The notes under the pieces are model-generated. The model was not told the origin of the DNA. It did not search any database and saw only the letters and a list, made by a program, of their open reading frames with translations. The translations under genes were made by a program, and so were the position numbers. From positions 1-39,053 of the forward strand of contig JAAEPD010000585.1 of NCBI GenBank assembly GCA_024222455.1: a DNA stretch of 39,053 bases, written 5' to 3'. Shown here one piece after another: positions 31,262 to 39,053 of the stretch (position 1 is the stretch's first letter; each line of letters starts with the position of its first letter). The DNA comes from Aureispira sp. Lineage in GTDB: Bacteria; Bacteroidota; Bacteroidia; Chitinophagales; Saprospiraceae.

Positions 31262-33655
31262 TTAGAAATTGATCTTGTAGTTTAAGTTGGGGAAGATGCC
31301 TCCCTGATAGAAGTATTCTAGCTTTTCTGTTTCGGCATTGTAATATTGAGAATAGATGTTTTGATAGTTGATTACATTCTGAATATCTACACTGATAGAA
31401 TGTGTTACTTTTTTAGCATTGATTTTGTAGCTCAAACCTAGATCTAGACGTAAGTAAGGAGCTACTTGTTCAGTATATGTTTTATCTACTTCTTGTATAG
31501 TATAACCTGCAAGTTTAGACTGCTCCAAATTGACAGGAGTATAGCGAGAACCACCTGCAAATAAGAATTTGCTGTTTATCCCAAAGATGTTGTTTTTCTT
31601 TTTGCCAATTTTGAACTCCTTGCCACCCAATAGCGTGATTTGATAGTTGGTGTTGAATCTTGTATTGTACCATTCGCCATTTTGAGCCTGATATTTAGAG
31701 TCAAAAACCGAGGCAGTTAGTAAGAAGTAATATTGTTTGGTAAAGAACTTTTCGAAGGTCAAGTCAATACCATAATTTCTACCAATTCCTGTGCTTGTCA
31801 AGCCTTCTTTTGCATTCAGTAAATCCCAAAAAGAAGTAGCATTAATACTTGACAAAACACTTTCTCCATCATTCTCTACAGGAACATCATATAAGTGTTG
31901 GTAATAGCCTTCTAACTTTAGATTGAAATCTGTTGCAATAGCAAAATCATAAGCCAAAACAGCATGAACAGATTTTTGAAGTTCTAAGCTTTTATTAGGT
32001 CTAGTTACTTCTCCTTTAGGAGAAGTGTATTCTATAAAGTAGTAAGAAATATCTTCCATTCTAGAGTGCATACCTCCTGCAAGACTAACAGAGTGTTTAG
32101 GTGTCATCTGCCATTTGGCAGAGAGTCGAGGCTCTATAGAAGAATTGTTGTTTAAGGTCAAATGGTTGTAGTGTAAACCTGCATTGATTGTCCAATTATT
32201 GTGTGGACGAAATTTCCATGCAGCATAACCTTGCAAAAGCTGTGTATTGCCTTTACTATTAAGGAAACTAACAGACAAATCTCCATCATCTCCTCTTACA
32301 TCATAATTAAAGAAATAGTGATTGAATATAGCACCAACCTTTAGAGTATGTTGAGCATTAAACTTATGCGTATATGCAGTAGTTGCTCGAAGTGTATATT
32401 TATTGAAATCATCAATAGAAGAAACATCTTGATCATAGTTTTTACTTGGATCTAAGTTGTAACTTATGTCTTTAGATTGAGATGCAGATACAGCTACTAT
32501 TGTTTTTAAGTAACTCTTCTCAGACAATAGAATACGATGAGTTAGGCCAGTAACCCCCATTCTACCTCTAGCATCATAACCATAACTATCTGATTGACTA
32601 TCCCATGAGCTAGAGTCCTTTTTTGGTTCTAATAAGGCTAAATTATCTCCTCCAATTCCCCACAAAGAAAAGGTTCCTGCTTTACCTGTTGGCACATTAA
32701 TTTTGAAAGAAACATCTTGATAAGTTGGCAATACATCACCTACTGGACTAATCTTAAGTGCTCTAACCAAACCTAGAGTAGAGTAGCGATAATTGATAAG
32801 GAAGGAAGCCTTAGATTTTTTGCTAAAATAACCTTCTGCTGAGGCTTCTATGCCTAGTAGACCTATTCCTATAGAGAACTCATGCTTTTGATTGTTACCA
32901 TTACGGAGATTAAGATCAAACACCCCAGCAGTTGCATTTCCATATTCACTAGGGAAGGCACCTGTCAAGAAATCAGAGGTAGATAGCGTATTGGAGTTGA
33001 GCATGCTAATAGCACCACCAGAGCTTCCAATATTTGCAAAGTGATTAGGATTTGGTATCTCAATACCTTCCATGCGCCAAAGCATACCACTAGGAGAGTT
33101 GCCACGAATGACAATCTCGTTTTCCATATCATAAGTTCCTCCACCTACGCTTACTCCAGCATAGTTGCTCGCCATACGACTTGGGTCTCCAAAACTACCT
33201 GCATAACGTCCTGTTTCTTCTACCGAAAAGGAGCGAGCACTCACCGTTGCCATCTCATTGAGTGCTGCGCCTTTATCACGACCATTGTCGGCCGTTACCA
33301 CAACTTCTTCTACCTGTTCTGTAGCCTCTTGCATTTCTATATTCAGATTCAGTTCTTTTCCTGAAGTCAGCATAATACTGTTGAGTCGAATGGGATCATA
33401 TCCTAGGTAGGTTATTTCTACATCCAAGCGCCCTACAGGCACATCTTTGATGTGAAAATCGCCATCTATATCTGTAGTCGCTCCGTATATTTTGTCACCA
33501 CTTTTTACCCCAATAGTTGCTCCTATTAGTGGTGTTTTAGAGTCTTGGTCTATTAATGTACCATGTATAGATTGTGTATGTGTTTGTGCCCAAAGATTAG
33601 GCTGAGCAAAGGATATTACTATAATTATTAAAATTAGATTTATTGTTGTTCTCAT
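31262..33655 (-). CDS. TonB-dependent outer-membrane receptor with N-terminal CRD-like domain
   Basis: 797 residues. A signal peptide (about 1-24, ending LWAQ) is followed by a carboxypeptidase-regulatory-like domain (about 28-112: IHGTLIDQDSKTPLIGATIG, VTYLGYDPIRL-like strand), then a plug domain (about 125-240, with ENEIVIRGNSPSGMLWRMEG and FPSEYGNATAGVFDLNLRNG) and a 22-strand barrel rich in aromatic girdles that ends in an aromatic residue (NLNYKINF). It should take up a substrate with energy from TonB; none is suggested by the neighbours. There is no SusD partner, so it is not a typical SusCD pair. A hairpin lies in the region just upstream (33681-33719). The DUF2807 gene is downstream in the same operon. 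Confidence 0.93.
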   Translation of the reverse strand: MRTTINLILIIIVISFAQPNLWAQTHTQSIHGTLIDQDSKTPLIGATIGVKSGDKIYGATTDIDGDFHIKDVPVGRLDVEITYLGYDPIRLNSIMLTSGKELNLNIEMQEATEQVEEVVVTADNGRDKGAALNEMATVSARSFSVEETGRYAGSFGDPSRMASNYAGVSVGGGTYDMENEIVIRGNSPSGMLWRMEGIEIPNPNHFANIGSSGGAISMLNSNTLSTSDFLTGAFPSEYGNATAGVFDLNLRNGNNQKHEFSIGIGLLGIEASAEGYFSKKSKASFLINYRYSTLGLVRALKISPVGDVLPTYQDVSFKINVPTGKAGTFSLWGIGGDNLALLEPKKDSSSWDSQSDSYGYDARGRMGVTGLTHRILLSEKSYLKTIVAVSASQSKDISYNLDPSKNYDQDVSSIDDFNKYTLRATTAYTHKFNAQHTLKVGAIFNHYFFNYDVRGDDGDLSVSFLNSKGNTQLLQGYAAWKFRPHNNWTINAGLHYNHLTLNNNSSIEPRLSAKWQMTPKHSVSLAGGMHSRMEDISYYFIEYTSPKGEVTRPNKSLELQKSVHAVLAYDFAIATDFNLKLEGYYQHLYDVPVENDGESVLSSINATSFWDLLNAKEGLTSTGIGRNYGIDLTFEKFFTKQYYFLLTASVFDSKYQAQNGEWYNTRFNTNYQITLLGGKEFKIGKKKNNIFGINSKFLFAGGSRYTPVNLEQSKLAGYTIQEVDKTYTEQVAPYLRLDLGLSYKINAKKVTHSISVDIQNVINYQNIYSQYYNAETEKLEYFYQGGIFPNLNYKINF

Positions 33656-33680
33656 AGTGATTTTGGTTGTTTTTGAGCAT

Positions 33681-33719
33681 AGCTTCGCTATTATCTCCGC
33701 AAAAAGTAATAGCGAAGCT
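33681..33719. other. 13-bp hairpin between fatty acid hydroxylase and TonB receptor genes
   Basis: AGCTTCGCTATTA (33681-33693) and TAATAGCGAAGCT (33707-33719) pair perfectly around 13 bases. It follows the hydroxylase stop codon by 38 bases on the minus strand and lies 25 bases before the receptor ATG. There is no T-run after it on the minus strand, so it could be a weak terminator or a leader element. Confidence 0.5.
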
Positions 33720-33757
33720 GCTTGTTAGATTTTAATAAATAGGTAGTATTCTGATTA

Positions 33758-34477
33758 TTAAAGTTTGGTTCCTAAGACTCGATCCCAGAGGGTTAGAGCA
33801 GAGGCATAGTTACCTTTTGATTTTAGATGATGTTTGTCGTGTTCTTCTGCTTTAGCTAATAGCGGAATGTGTTTGCTCCAGTTTGATTTTACGCCAGAAT
33901 GTATATCCAATTCGTGGATAGAACGGAAGGCACACCATACCCAAAATGCATAGACGTTGACAGGTGAAAAACTTGCAATAAGAATCACACTCAGAAAAGC
34001 TCCTGCATATCCCAATAACCATTCTACAGGATGGGCATAGATGAAATCTAGTGGAAAAGATTGAGCGGTACTGTGGTGTACACTATGGATTTTTTGGTGC
34101 AAGAATTTATTTTCATGCATTATTCTGTGAATCCAGTAAAAAGCAAAATCGTCTATAAAAAGAATGACTGCAAAATGCACTATTGCTATTGCCAGAGTTG
34201 TCCCATTCATGGCAAATAATCCTTGCCCAAGATAGAGGCCAACAATAGACAGGAGATACAAGGCAACCAGATTGAAAATAATCAAAGGCACTCGCTTCCC
34301 AAACTCTTTACGAGATAAGGCAGGCTCTAACTGCTTTTTTCTGATTTTGGCATTTTTGAACCAATTGGTGTACATTAATATATAGCTGTAGCAGAATCCT
34401 AACAGTAAACTGAGACTGAGGATGCTCAAGGTGATGATGATTAAAAACATAATATTGTTATATTTAGAATAGTCCAT
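33758..34477 (-). CDS. Fatty acid hydroxylase / sterol desaturase family membrane protein
   Basis: 239 residues with membrane segments at about 10-35, 63-86, 95-118 and 152-180. The di-iron histidine clusters of the fatty acid hydroxylase superfamily are complete: HRIMH (117-121), HSVHH (131-135), HP at 149, HELDIH (188-193) and EEHDKHH (211-217). It would use O2 to hydroxylate or desaturate a lipid, sterol-like or carotenoid substrate in the membrane; the substrate is unknown. It follows the DUF2141 gene by 61 bases on the same strand. The start codon lies in one arm of a 10-bp inverted repeat (34469-34478 with 34508-34517), so translation may be controlled by structure. Confidence 0.92.
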   Translation of the reverse strand: MDYSKYNNIMFLIIITLSILSLSLLLGFCYSYILMYTNWFKNAKIRKKQLEPALSRKEFGKRVPLIIFNLVALYLLSIVGLYLGQGLFAMNGTTLAIAIVHFAVILFIDDFAFYWIHRIMHENKFLHQKIHSVHHSTAQSFPLDFIYAHPVEWLLGYAGAFLSVILIASFSPVNVYAFWVWCAFRSIHELDIHSGVKSNWSKHIPLLAKAEEHDKHHLKSKGNYASALTLWDRVLGTKL

Positions 34478-34517
34478 GAAGCTTAGTATATATGAAGTTC
34501 AAAACCCCATGGACTAT
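34469..34517 (-). promoter_or_regulatory. Inverted repeat that can hide the hydroxylase start codon
   Basis: ATAGTCCATG (34469-34478) and CATGGACTAT (34508-34517) are perfect 10-bp inverted repeats 29 bases apart. In the minus-strand transcript the upstream arm can pair with the arm that contains the ATG (34477-34475) and the next two codons of the fatty acid hydroxylase gene. There is no U-run, so this is a candidate translation control element, not a terminator. Confidence 0.5.
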
Positions 34518-34538
34518 GAATTTTTTAATGAAAATTGA

Positions 34539-34961
34539 TTAGCGTAAAGCGATAGAAATAGCCTTAAAATCAGCTACAGAAAACTTTGTTCTCCAAAAAG
34601 ATGGTGCACTCAAGAGAGGCATTACATTGTTAGAAAAACCATAACCTTCTGTAGGTACTCCTACCCAGTTGGTATTGCATTCTCCATCTGAGTTACTATC
34701 ATGGTAAAGTGCAACTGCATATTCTCCTTTAGGGAGGTTTTTGAAGGTGTAAGTTGTTTCCTTGTCAGAGACTCTTACACGTACCTTTTTATATTCTTTC
34801 CCTTTCTGTGGGAATTGACTTGCTAGATTATATAAGCCTATTTGCATGGTGCCTGAAGCCTTTTCTATATTGGTAACTTTTACTTTTAGAGTTCCTTCTT
34901 GAGCTGTGCTACTATTCCAAAATGTAGCTAGTATGATGATGATAATTATGAATATTCGCAT
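34539..34961 (-). CDS. DUF2141 exported protein
   Basis: 140 residues with a signal peptide (about 1-20, ending SSTAQ). The DUF2141 domain fills the rest: GTLKVKVTNIEKASGTMQIG at the start, TYTFKNLPKGEYAVALYHDS in the middle and NTNWVGVPTEGYGFSNNVMP near the end. These are the family's conserved lines, including an acidic loop DSNSDGECN. The function is unknown; it is a small periplasmic or secreted beta-sandwich. DUF2141 genes often stand beside genes for membrane lipid or carotenoid enzymes, as here with the fatty acid hydroxylase 61 bases downstream. It is probably the first gene of that transcript. Confidence 0.92.
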   Translation of the reverse strand: MRIFIIIIIILATFWNSSTAQEGTLKVKVTNIEKASGTMQIGLYNLASQFPQKGKEYKKVRVRVSDKETTYTFKNLPKGEYAVALYHDSNSDGECNTNWVGVPTEGYGFSNNVMPLLSAPSFWRTKFSVADFKAISIALR

Positions 34962-35382
34962 GATGATCTAATTATTAATTGTTAAGAAATTCTGGGGTTA
35001 ATTAGCATTAATAAAGGCATAGATCTGTCATTACTATTAGCTAGCTTAATAGTAAAATGTACTGTTCTATATTGGTTTGGAATTGTTTTATAAGAACACT
35101 AGGGTTAGTGTTTTTTATAAAGAATACATGCTTTAGAAGTTTAGACTCATAGACTAATATTTATGTTATGTTTAGACAGACTTCGTCCTGTTCTATTTCA
35201 GGTCTAAAGTTGAAATAGTAGAAGTATAGGACTGTTATAATTATGATTAAAATAGAGTTTCTTTAGAGCTTTAGTCCTGATATAATTCTCCCAGTAATAG
35301 GCTTTTTTTAGCACCTATAGTCTAGTATATACCAGCTAAAATTTAAGGAAACTAGTAGAGCTTTGCTAAGCTCTTTATTGTA
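34962..35382. other. 421-base region without a gene, rich in inverted repeats
   Basis: No reading frame of note and no clear promoter. It holds several inverted repeats: TTTAGAC/GTCTAAA (35171-35177 with 35202-35208), CTATTTCA/TGAAATAG (35193-35200 with 35211-35218), AGGACT/AGTCCT (about 35228 and 35273) and AGAGCTT/AAGCTCT (35357-35363 with 35368-35374). The last lies just after the stop codon of the STN-domain gene and may be a weak terminator. The others lie upstream of the DUF2141 gene and could form a structured leader RNA. Confidence 0.5.
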
Positions 35383-37281
35383 TTAAAAACGGAATCCAGC
35401 AGTACCACCTACCCACATTTTTAGATTAGTATTGCTACTGGTTTGATCAAAAAAGGTGTAGGGCATAATGTTAGAACCATAAGTTTGTGTTGTTTCGTTA
35501 TATTTTTGGGAGACCATAGCATTATAGGTAGGCCCAAAAAAGAAGCTAATTTTCTTCGAAATTTTTATATCTAAAGTCAACTTAAATTGGTTGAGTAAGT
35601 TTAGTCTTGTGGTGAAAAACTCACCTTCATTCACATGTGATGATATGATTTCTGTATTCAGATGAAAACGATCATTGATTGGTATTCTAGCTCCTAATCC
35701 TAATCCAATAGCCCAAGAATGCTCGTTGCTGTTGTTCATAGACCAACCTGCCTGAACGATGTGGTACATAAATTTAGGACCAAATTTTAAGCTAGTGTTG
35801 ACATACATCGCATCACTCGCAGCTATCTCAAAACGGTTATAACCATTTTTTCGTACAATATTGATCAAGCCAATCGGAAACCCTTGCAAGCTATCTGTTA
35901 CATTGATTAAGCCAATCATAACGCCTCTTGTACGTTTACTTGTATTGATTACTCCAATTTGAGCACCATAGACTTCTTTTGCGGTGTTGATTACTCCAAA
36001 TTGCAAGCCTTTTAGGTTATGAGCCTTGTTGATGGTACTCATCTGAAATCCTTGAACTTCTTGAGCTGTATTGAATATACCAGCTACTTGAAACTGTGCC
36101 TTAGCACTCTTGTTGAACAGACCAGCTACTTGTATTGCATACTTTCCACCCCAAGCAATATTGCCTAGCCCAGCGATTTGTCCACCCCAAAGTTGGCCAT
36201 TGGCAAAGTTACACAAACCTGCTACCTGAAGACCTTTGACATCTGCTCCAAAGTTGCACAAACCTGCTACCTGAAAACCATTCAAGTTTTTACTAATATT
36301 CGTGATTCCAGCAACTTGCGCACCCGAAACAGTTTTTCCTATATTCCAAAAACTTGCCATTTGTGCACCACTTACAACACCTTTTGTCGTGTTAAATAGG
36401 CCTCCAACCTGCATTCCTTTCACATTGCCTCCAACAGTATTAAATAGACCTGCTACCTGAAAACCGTTTACATGACGTTTGATCGTATTTCCAAGGCCTC
36501 CAATCTCGAATCCATTGACACCACCATTGATGCCCCAAAATAAGTTGAATGAAAAGTTATGTGAGCGATCAAAATCACCTCCTGTTGTGCCTAGCATTGG
36601 TACTACCGAAAACTGAGCAATATTTTTGACTAAGGTCTTTTGAGGTGCCTCTGGTATATAGTCCTCTTCTTCAGGTTCTACACTATCTGTAGATATTTGT
36701 CTAACGGTGTTTGCTGTTAATGGATCTATATTGTTGGTAGCCAAATCTGCACGAAAATCTTGAGCAGGTTCTATTGCAGCTCCTTCCATTGGTCCTAGAG
36801 AACCTACCATATTGTTAGAAATCTCTGAATATAAATCAGTGTCAAATAACGTTTTTCGTTCTAATGTTTCTTGGTGTTTTAGATCACGCTGTTCAATTCT
36901 TTCCTTTCTTTGCTGCTGGCGTTTTTGTCGTCTGTATGTTTTGCTATCTGTCTGGCCAACTGTTTCTTGAATACCAGGTTTGAGCATAAATTGATTGCCC
37001 ACCTTCATATAGGCTAAGTTATTCTCTTTGAATAGTTGCTGAAGCGTAGCTTCTAGCGTTTTCCCTTCACTCTCAAAAGATATGGATTGGTTCGGATTGA
37101 TATGATCATTCCCATAAGAAAATTGCACACCATATTGCTGCTTGATCTGGTTAAGAACATCTCCTAAAGGTTCTTTTTCAAAGCGCATTTGCACAGTTGC
37201 AGTGTTGTTTAGCTCTTGAGCTGATAATACTCCAAAAGATAACAAGATTGCTAGGGTTAATATGATCGTATTCCAGTTCAT
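35383..37281 (-). CDS. STN-domain outer-membrane protein with about 15 short surface repeats
   Basis: 632 residues. A signal peptide (1-21, ending LSAQ) is followed by an STN domain (27-101: MRFEKEPLGDVLNQIKQQYG, ISFESEGKTLEATLQQLFKE), the signalling module at the N-terminus of TonB transducers. Next is a basic Gln/Arg-rich stretch (117-142) and a linker to about 225. Residues 257-475 contain about 15 copies of a 15-20-residue unit such as NGFQVAGLFN, KGLQVAGLCN and SGAQVAGITN, as in LA_2272-type surface repeat proteins. The end (about 480-632) looks like beta-barrel strands and finishes GTAGFRF. The gene is six bases after fecR and on the same transcript, in the position where a TonB receptor is usual. 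It has no TonB plug. A role as receptor or transducer for the FecR pathway is inference. Confidence 0.85.
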   Translation of the reverse strand: MNWNTIILTLAILLSFGVLSAQELNNTATVQMRFEKEPLGDVLNQIKQQYGVQFSYGNDHINPNQSISFESEGKTLEATLQQLFKENNLAYMKVGNQFMLKPGIQETVGQTDSKTYRRQKRQQQRKERIEQRDLKHQETLERKTLFDTDLYSEISNNMVGSLGPMEGAAIEPAQDFRADLATNNIDPLTANTVRQISTDSVEPEEEDYIPEAPQKTLVKNIAQFSVVPMLGTTGGDFDRSHNFSFNLFWGINGGVNGFEIGGLGNTIKRHVNGFQVAGLFNTVGGNVKGMQVGGLFNTTKGVVSGAQMASFWNIGKTVSGAQVAGITNISKNLNGFQVAGLCNFGADVKGLQVAGLCNFANGQLWGGQIAGLGNIAWGGKYAIQVAGLFNKSAKAQFQVAGIFNTAQEVQGFQMSTINKAHNLKGLQFGVINTAKEVYGAQIGVINTSKRTRGVMIGLINVTDSLQGFPIGLINIVRKNGYNRFEIAASDAMYVNTSLKFGPKFMYHIVQAGWSMNNSNEHSWAIGLGLGARIPINDRFHLNTEIISSHVNEGEFFTTRLNLLNQFKLTLDIKISKKISFFFGPTYNAMVSQKYNETTQTYGSNIMPYTFFDQTSSNTNLKMWVGGTAGFRF

Positions 37282-37287
37282 AAGCGA

Positions 37288-38313
37288 TTAAAATTCAGGA
37301 CTTTTGCATCCTTCTCCTGTGAGAATATAGGATAGACCTACTTTTTTAGATTTTATATTAGTTGTAAAATGTACTGCGTCTAAAATATCTTGTAATTGTG
37401 GATCACTAAAAGTACCTGTATAGTGACAGTTTAATATGTTTTCATTCTCCACTTCTATCAAAACATCAAAATAACGCTCTAGTATATTGATCACTTCTAT
37501 AAATGAAGTGTTTTCAAATATCAGTTCTTGTGTTTTCCATGCAATAGCGTTGCCTTGTTGTGCAACTGTATCCTTTTTCAATTGTTGGTTAGTCTTATTG
37601 AAAACAGCTCTATCTTTAGGCAACAACAACACTTTGTTTTCTTCTTTTTCTAACTCTTGAAAAGCAACTTTACCCGTAAAAACAGTCACCTCAGCAATAC
37701 TATCACTTTTGTATGCTCGAACATTAAAAGAGGTTCCTAATACTGTAGTTTGAGTTTTGGCTGTTTTTATTTCAAATTTAGCCCCATCTTGTTTCGTTAC
37801 CTCAAAGAAGGCTTCTCCTTCTAAAGTTACTTGTCTGTTTTTGAACTCCTTATTATAAGCCAAACTAGAATTTTGGTTAAGCATTACTGTAGAACCATCA
37901 GGAAGTTTAACTTCTTTTTGTTCTCCAACTCCAGTACTTACTTTTGCCAAAACTGGCGAAATTGGTTCAACTGTATTATTAGAATTATATAACCACCAAA
38001 CACTCAAAGAAACTACAATCAATGCTGCTGCAACAGCTTGCCAAGTTTTAAATATGCTCCTTACCTTCGTTTCTTGTGGAGCAGCAGTAGAAATATGTGA
38101 TTGTATATTTGTCCAAGCAGATTTTGAATCTATGGGTAAATCATCTACATAATCACCAACCAAATTCCAAGTCTTTGTAGTCTCTTCTACAAACTTTTTG
38201 TTCTCCTCATTTTCGTTAGCCCATTGCTCCAATTCCTTTTGCTCTTCAGCAGAAGTTTTGTTGTTTAGCTTTTTGGCTAAGAGGTTCAGATATTTATTTT
38301 TTTGGTTGTCCAT
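37288..38313 (-). CDS. FecR-type anti-sigma factor
   Basis: 341 residues. The N-terminal cytoplasmic part (1-88) has the anti-sigma segment with EEQKELEQWANENEENKKFV and the downstream Trp motif. One membrane segment (about 91-108, with VAAALIVVSLSVWWLY) leads to the periplasmic FecR domain (about 120-215: TGVGEQKEVKLPDGSTVMLN, TLEGEAFFEVTK, TTVLGTSFNVRAY) and a C-terminal DUF4974 domain (about 268-338: FENTSFIEVINILERYFDVL, GTFSDPQLQDILDAV). It should hold the ECF sigma factor encoded upstream until an STN domain in the outer membrane touches its periplasmic end. The stop codon is six bases before the STN-domain gene. Confidence 0.95.
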   Translation of the reverse strand: MDNQKNKYLNLLAKKLNNKTSAEEQKELEQWANENEENKKFVEETTKTWNLVGDYVDDLPIDSKSAWTNIQSHISTAAPQETKVRSIFKTWQAVAAALIVVSLSVWWLYNSNNTVEPISPVLAKVSTGVGEQKEVKLPDGSTVMLNQNSSLAYNKEFKNRQVTLEGEAFFEVTKQDGAKFEIKTAKTQTTVLGTSFNVRAYKSDSIAEVTVFTGKVAFQELEKEENKVLLLPKDRAVFNKTNQQLKKDTVAQQGNAIAWKTQELIFENTSFIEVINILERYFDVLIEVENENILNCHYTGTFSDPQLQDILDAVHFTTNIKSKKVGLSYILTGEGCKSPEF

Positions 38314-38453
38314 AGTTTAAAATTGCTTTCTACTTATAAGATGGGAGCGAAAGAATCGATCCCCCAAAGCTTTTTGATATAATTTGATTTTTTTTGGGAA
38401 TGCCCTATGCTTAGTTGAGTTGAAAGTTAGTGTTAGTCGAGGTTGTATGACTG

Positions 38454-39011
38454 CTAGAAAAAGAATAAAAAACTTTGTAAATAATTTTTTAAAAGTTTCT
38501 TTAGACTCTTTAGAGCTATTGAAATTTGGTTTTCAACAGTCTTAGGACTGATCTCTAGCTTTTTTCCAATCTCTTTATGTGATAGTTGCTCAAATCGACT
38601 TAGTACAAATATAGTTTTGCATCGATCAGGTAGGGTGTCTACAGCCTTATTGATTTGAGTTTGCAGTTCTCCATCCATATAGATGTCTTCTGCACTAGTG
38701 GTGAGTCCACTATGGGCTTCCGAGATTTCTTGTATTTCGTATTTCTTTCTTCTGAGGTGCTCTAAGGCTTGGTTGATGCCCATACGACGAAGATAGCCTC
38801 CTAAAATTCCTGTTATTTGGATTTTGTGGCGCTTTTCCCAAAACTGTATAAATACATTTTGAGCGAGTTCTTGACTAATACCTTGATCTGTTATCAATCT
38901 ATAGATGGCTTTGTATACAGCAGGGTAGTGCTCGTCAAAGATAGTTTTTAGAGCTTGTTGGTCATTGGCTTTTAGCCGTTTTAGTAGTATGGTGTTTTTA
39001 TCTTTAGGCAT
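38454..39011 (-). CDS. ECF sigma factor, FecI-like
   Basis: 185 residues. Region 2 (about 12-80) has FDEHYPAVYKAIYRLITDQG, ELAQNVFIQFWEKRHKI, and region 4 (about 118-175) has LPDRCKTIFVLSRFEQLSHK and EIGKKLEISPKTVENQISIA. This is the usual layout of the Bacteroidota FecI-like family (sigma-70 family-1 type). It is first in an operon with FecR (140 bases downstream) and the STN-domain protein. A -7 box TAAATTTG lies about 30 bases before the ATG; the -33 box is outside the window. Confidence 0.95.
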   Translation of the reverse strand: MPKDKNTILLKRLKANDQQALKTIFDEHYPAVYKAIYRLITDQGISQELAQNVFIQFWEKRHKIQITGILGGYLRRMGINQALEHLRRKKYEIQEISEAHSGLTTSAEDIYMDGELQTQINKAVDTLPDRCKTIFVLSRFEQLSHKEIGKKLEISPKTVENQISIALKSLKKLLKNYLQSFLFFF

Positions 39012-39040
39012 TCATAGCAGTTGTCTGTTCTATAGTACAG

Positions 39041-39048
39041 CAAATTTA
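39041..39048 (-). promoter_or_regulatory. Candidate -7 box of the ECF sigma operon
   Basis: On the minus strand TAAATTTG (39048-39041) fits TAnnTTTG. Transcription would start near 39034, a leader of about 23 bases. The -33 element would be beyond the window edge, so the site is unproven. Confidence 0.4.
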
Positions 39049-39053
39049 CATAA

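Noticed and set aside
36178-36399. Open frame on the plus strand with repeated Cys/Thr-rich segments
   Set aside because: It is the reverse complement of the NGFQVAGLCN-type repeats of the STN-domain gene and has no independent support.

Overview
The window looks like a piece of chromosome from an AT-rich member of the Bacteroidota, probably a Saprospirales-like marine or gliding bacterium (the order is inference). The signs are promoters of the TTG-N19/20-TAnnTTTG type, A-rich leaders with no Shine-Dalgarno before most start codons, a short 290-residue primary sigma factor, a PorP/SprF protein beside a PorE-like OmpA protein, a TonB receptor with a carboxypeptidase-regulatory-like domain, a FecI/FecR pair, and many lipoproteins and Sec-exported proteins. 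Nothing looks like phage or an insertion sequence, and there is no CRISPR array.

Layout. 1-164: two tandem tRNA-Val(TAC) genes on the minus strand, the first cut by the window edge. 446-6408: an AsmA-like envelope protein, a membrane-anchored papain-like peptidase (minus) and glyA. 6550-11536: a lipoprotein, then a PorP/SprF protein and a PorE-like protein (TPR, beta-propeller, CRD-like, OmpA). The PorE-like gene ends in an A10 tract, and past its stop codon a DUF1573 domain continues in the -1 frame with no stop between. 11650-13059: a GlcD-type FAD-linked oxidase. 13068-17115 (minus): a GAF histidine kinase followed by three paralogous two-domain META-like lipoproteins, a decayed fourth copy, and a relic of the kinase 3' end between two of them. 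17200-19963: two tandem lipocalin-like lipoproteins and a TPR protein. 20053-20925: the primary sigma factor gene (minus). 21186-26349 (minus): an M19-dipeptidase-like exported protein that seems to have lost its metal ligands; then an OmpA-CRD-OmpA protein, a membrane coiled-coil protein and an HD-phosphohydrolase/PycTM-like membrane protein. 26540-27617: prfB with its +1 programmed frameshift. 27668-30349: a TPR histidine kinase and NarL-type regulator operon. 30509-34961 (minus): GIN-domain (DUF2807) lipoprotein, TonB-dependent receptor, fatty acid hydroxylase, DUF2141 protein. 35383-39011 (minus): ECF sigma factor, FecR anti-sigma and an STN-domain outer-membrane protein with about 15 short repeats.

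How it fits together. Housekeeping genes (tRNA-Val, glyA, rpoD, prfB) sit among envelope and signalling genes. The strongest unusual points are (i) a probable slippage or frameshift fusion of a DUF1573 domain to a PorE-like protein at an A10 tract, (ii) a FecI/FecR cascade whose STN transducer is a repeat-rich protein instead of a TonB receptor, (iii) a segmental duplication that copied a kinase tail together with a lipoprotein gene, (iv) an HD domain fused to a PycTM-like membrane module with no cyclase nearby, and (v) a 10-bp inverted repeat that can pair across the start codon of the fatty acid hydroxylase gene.
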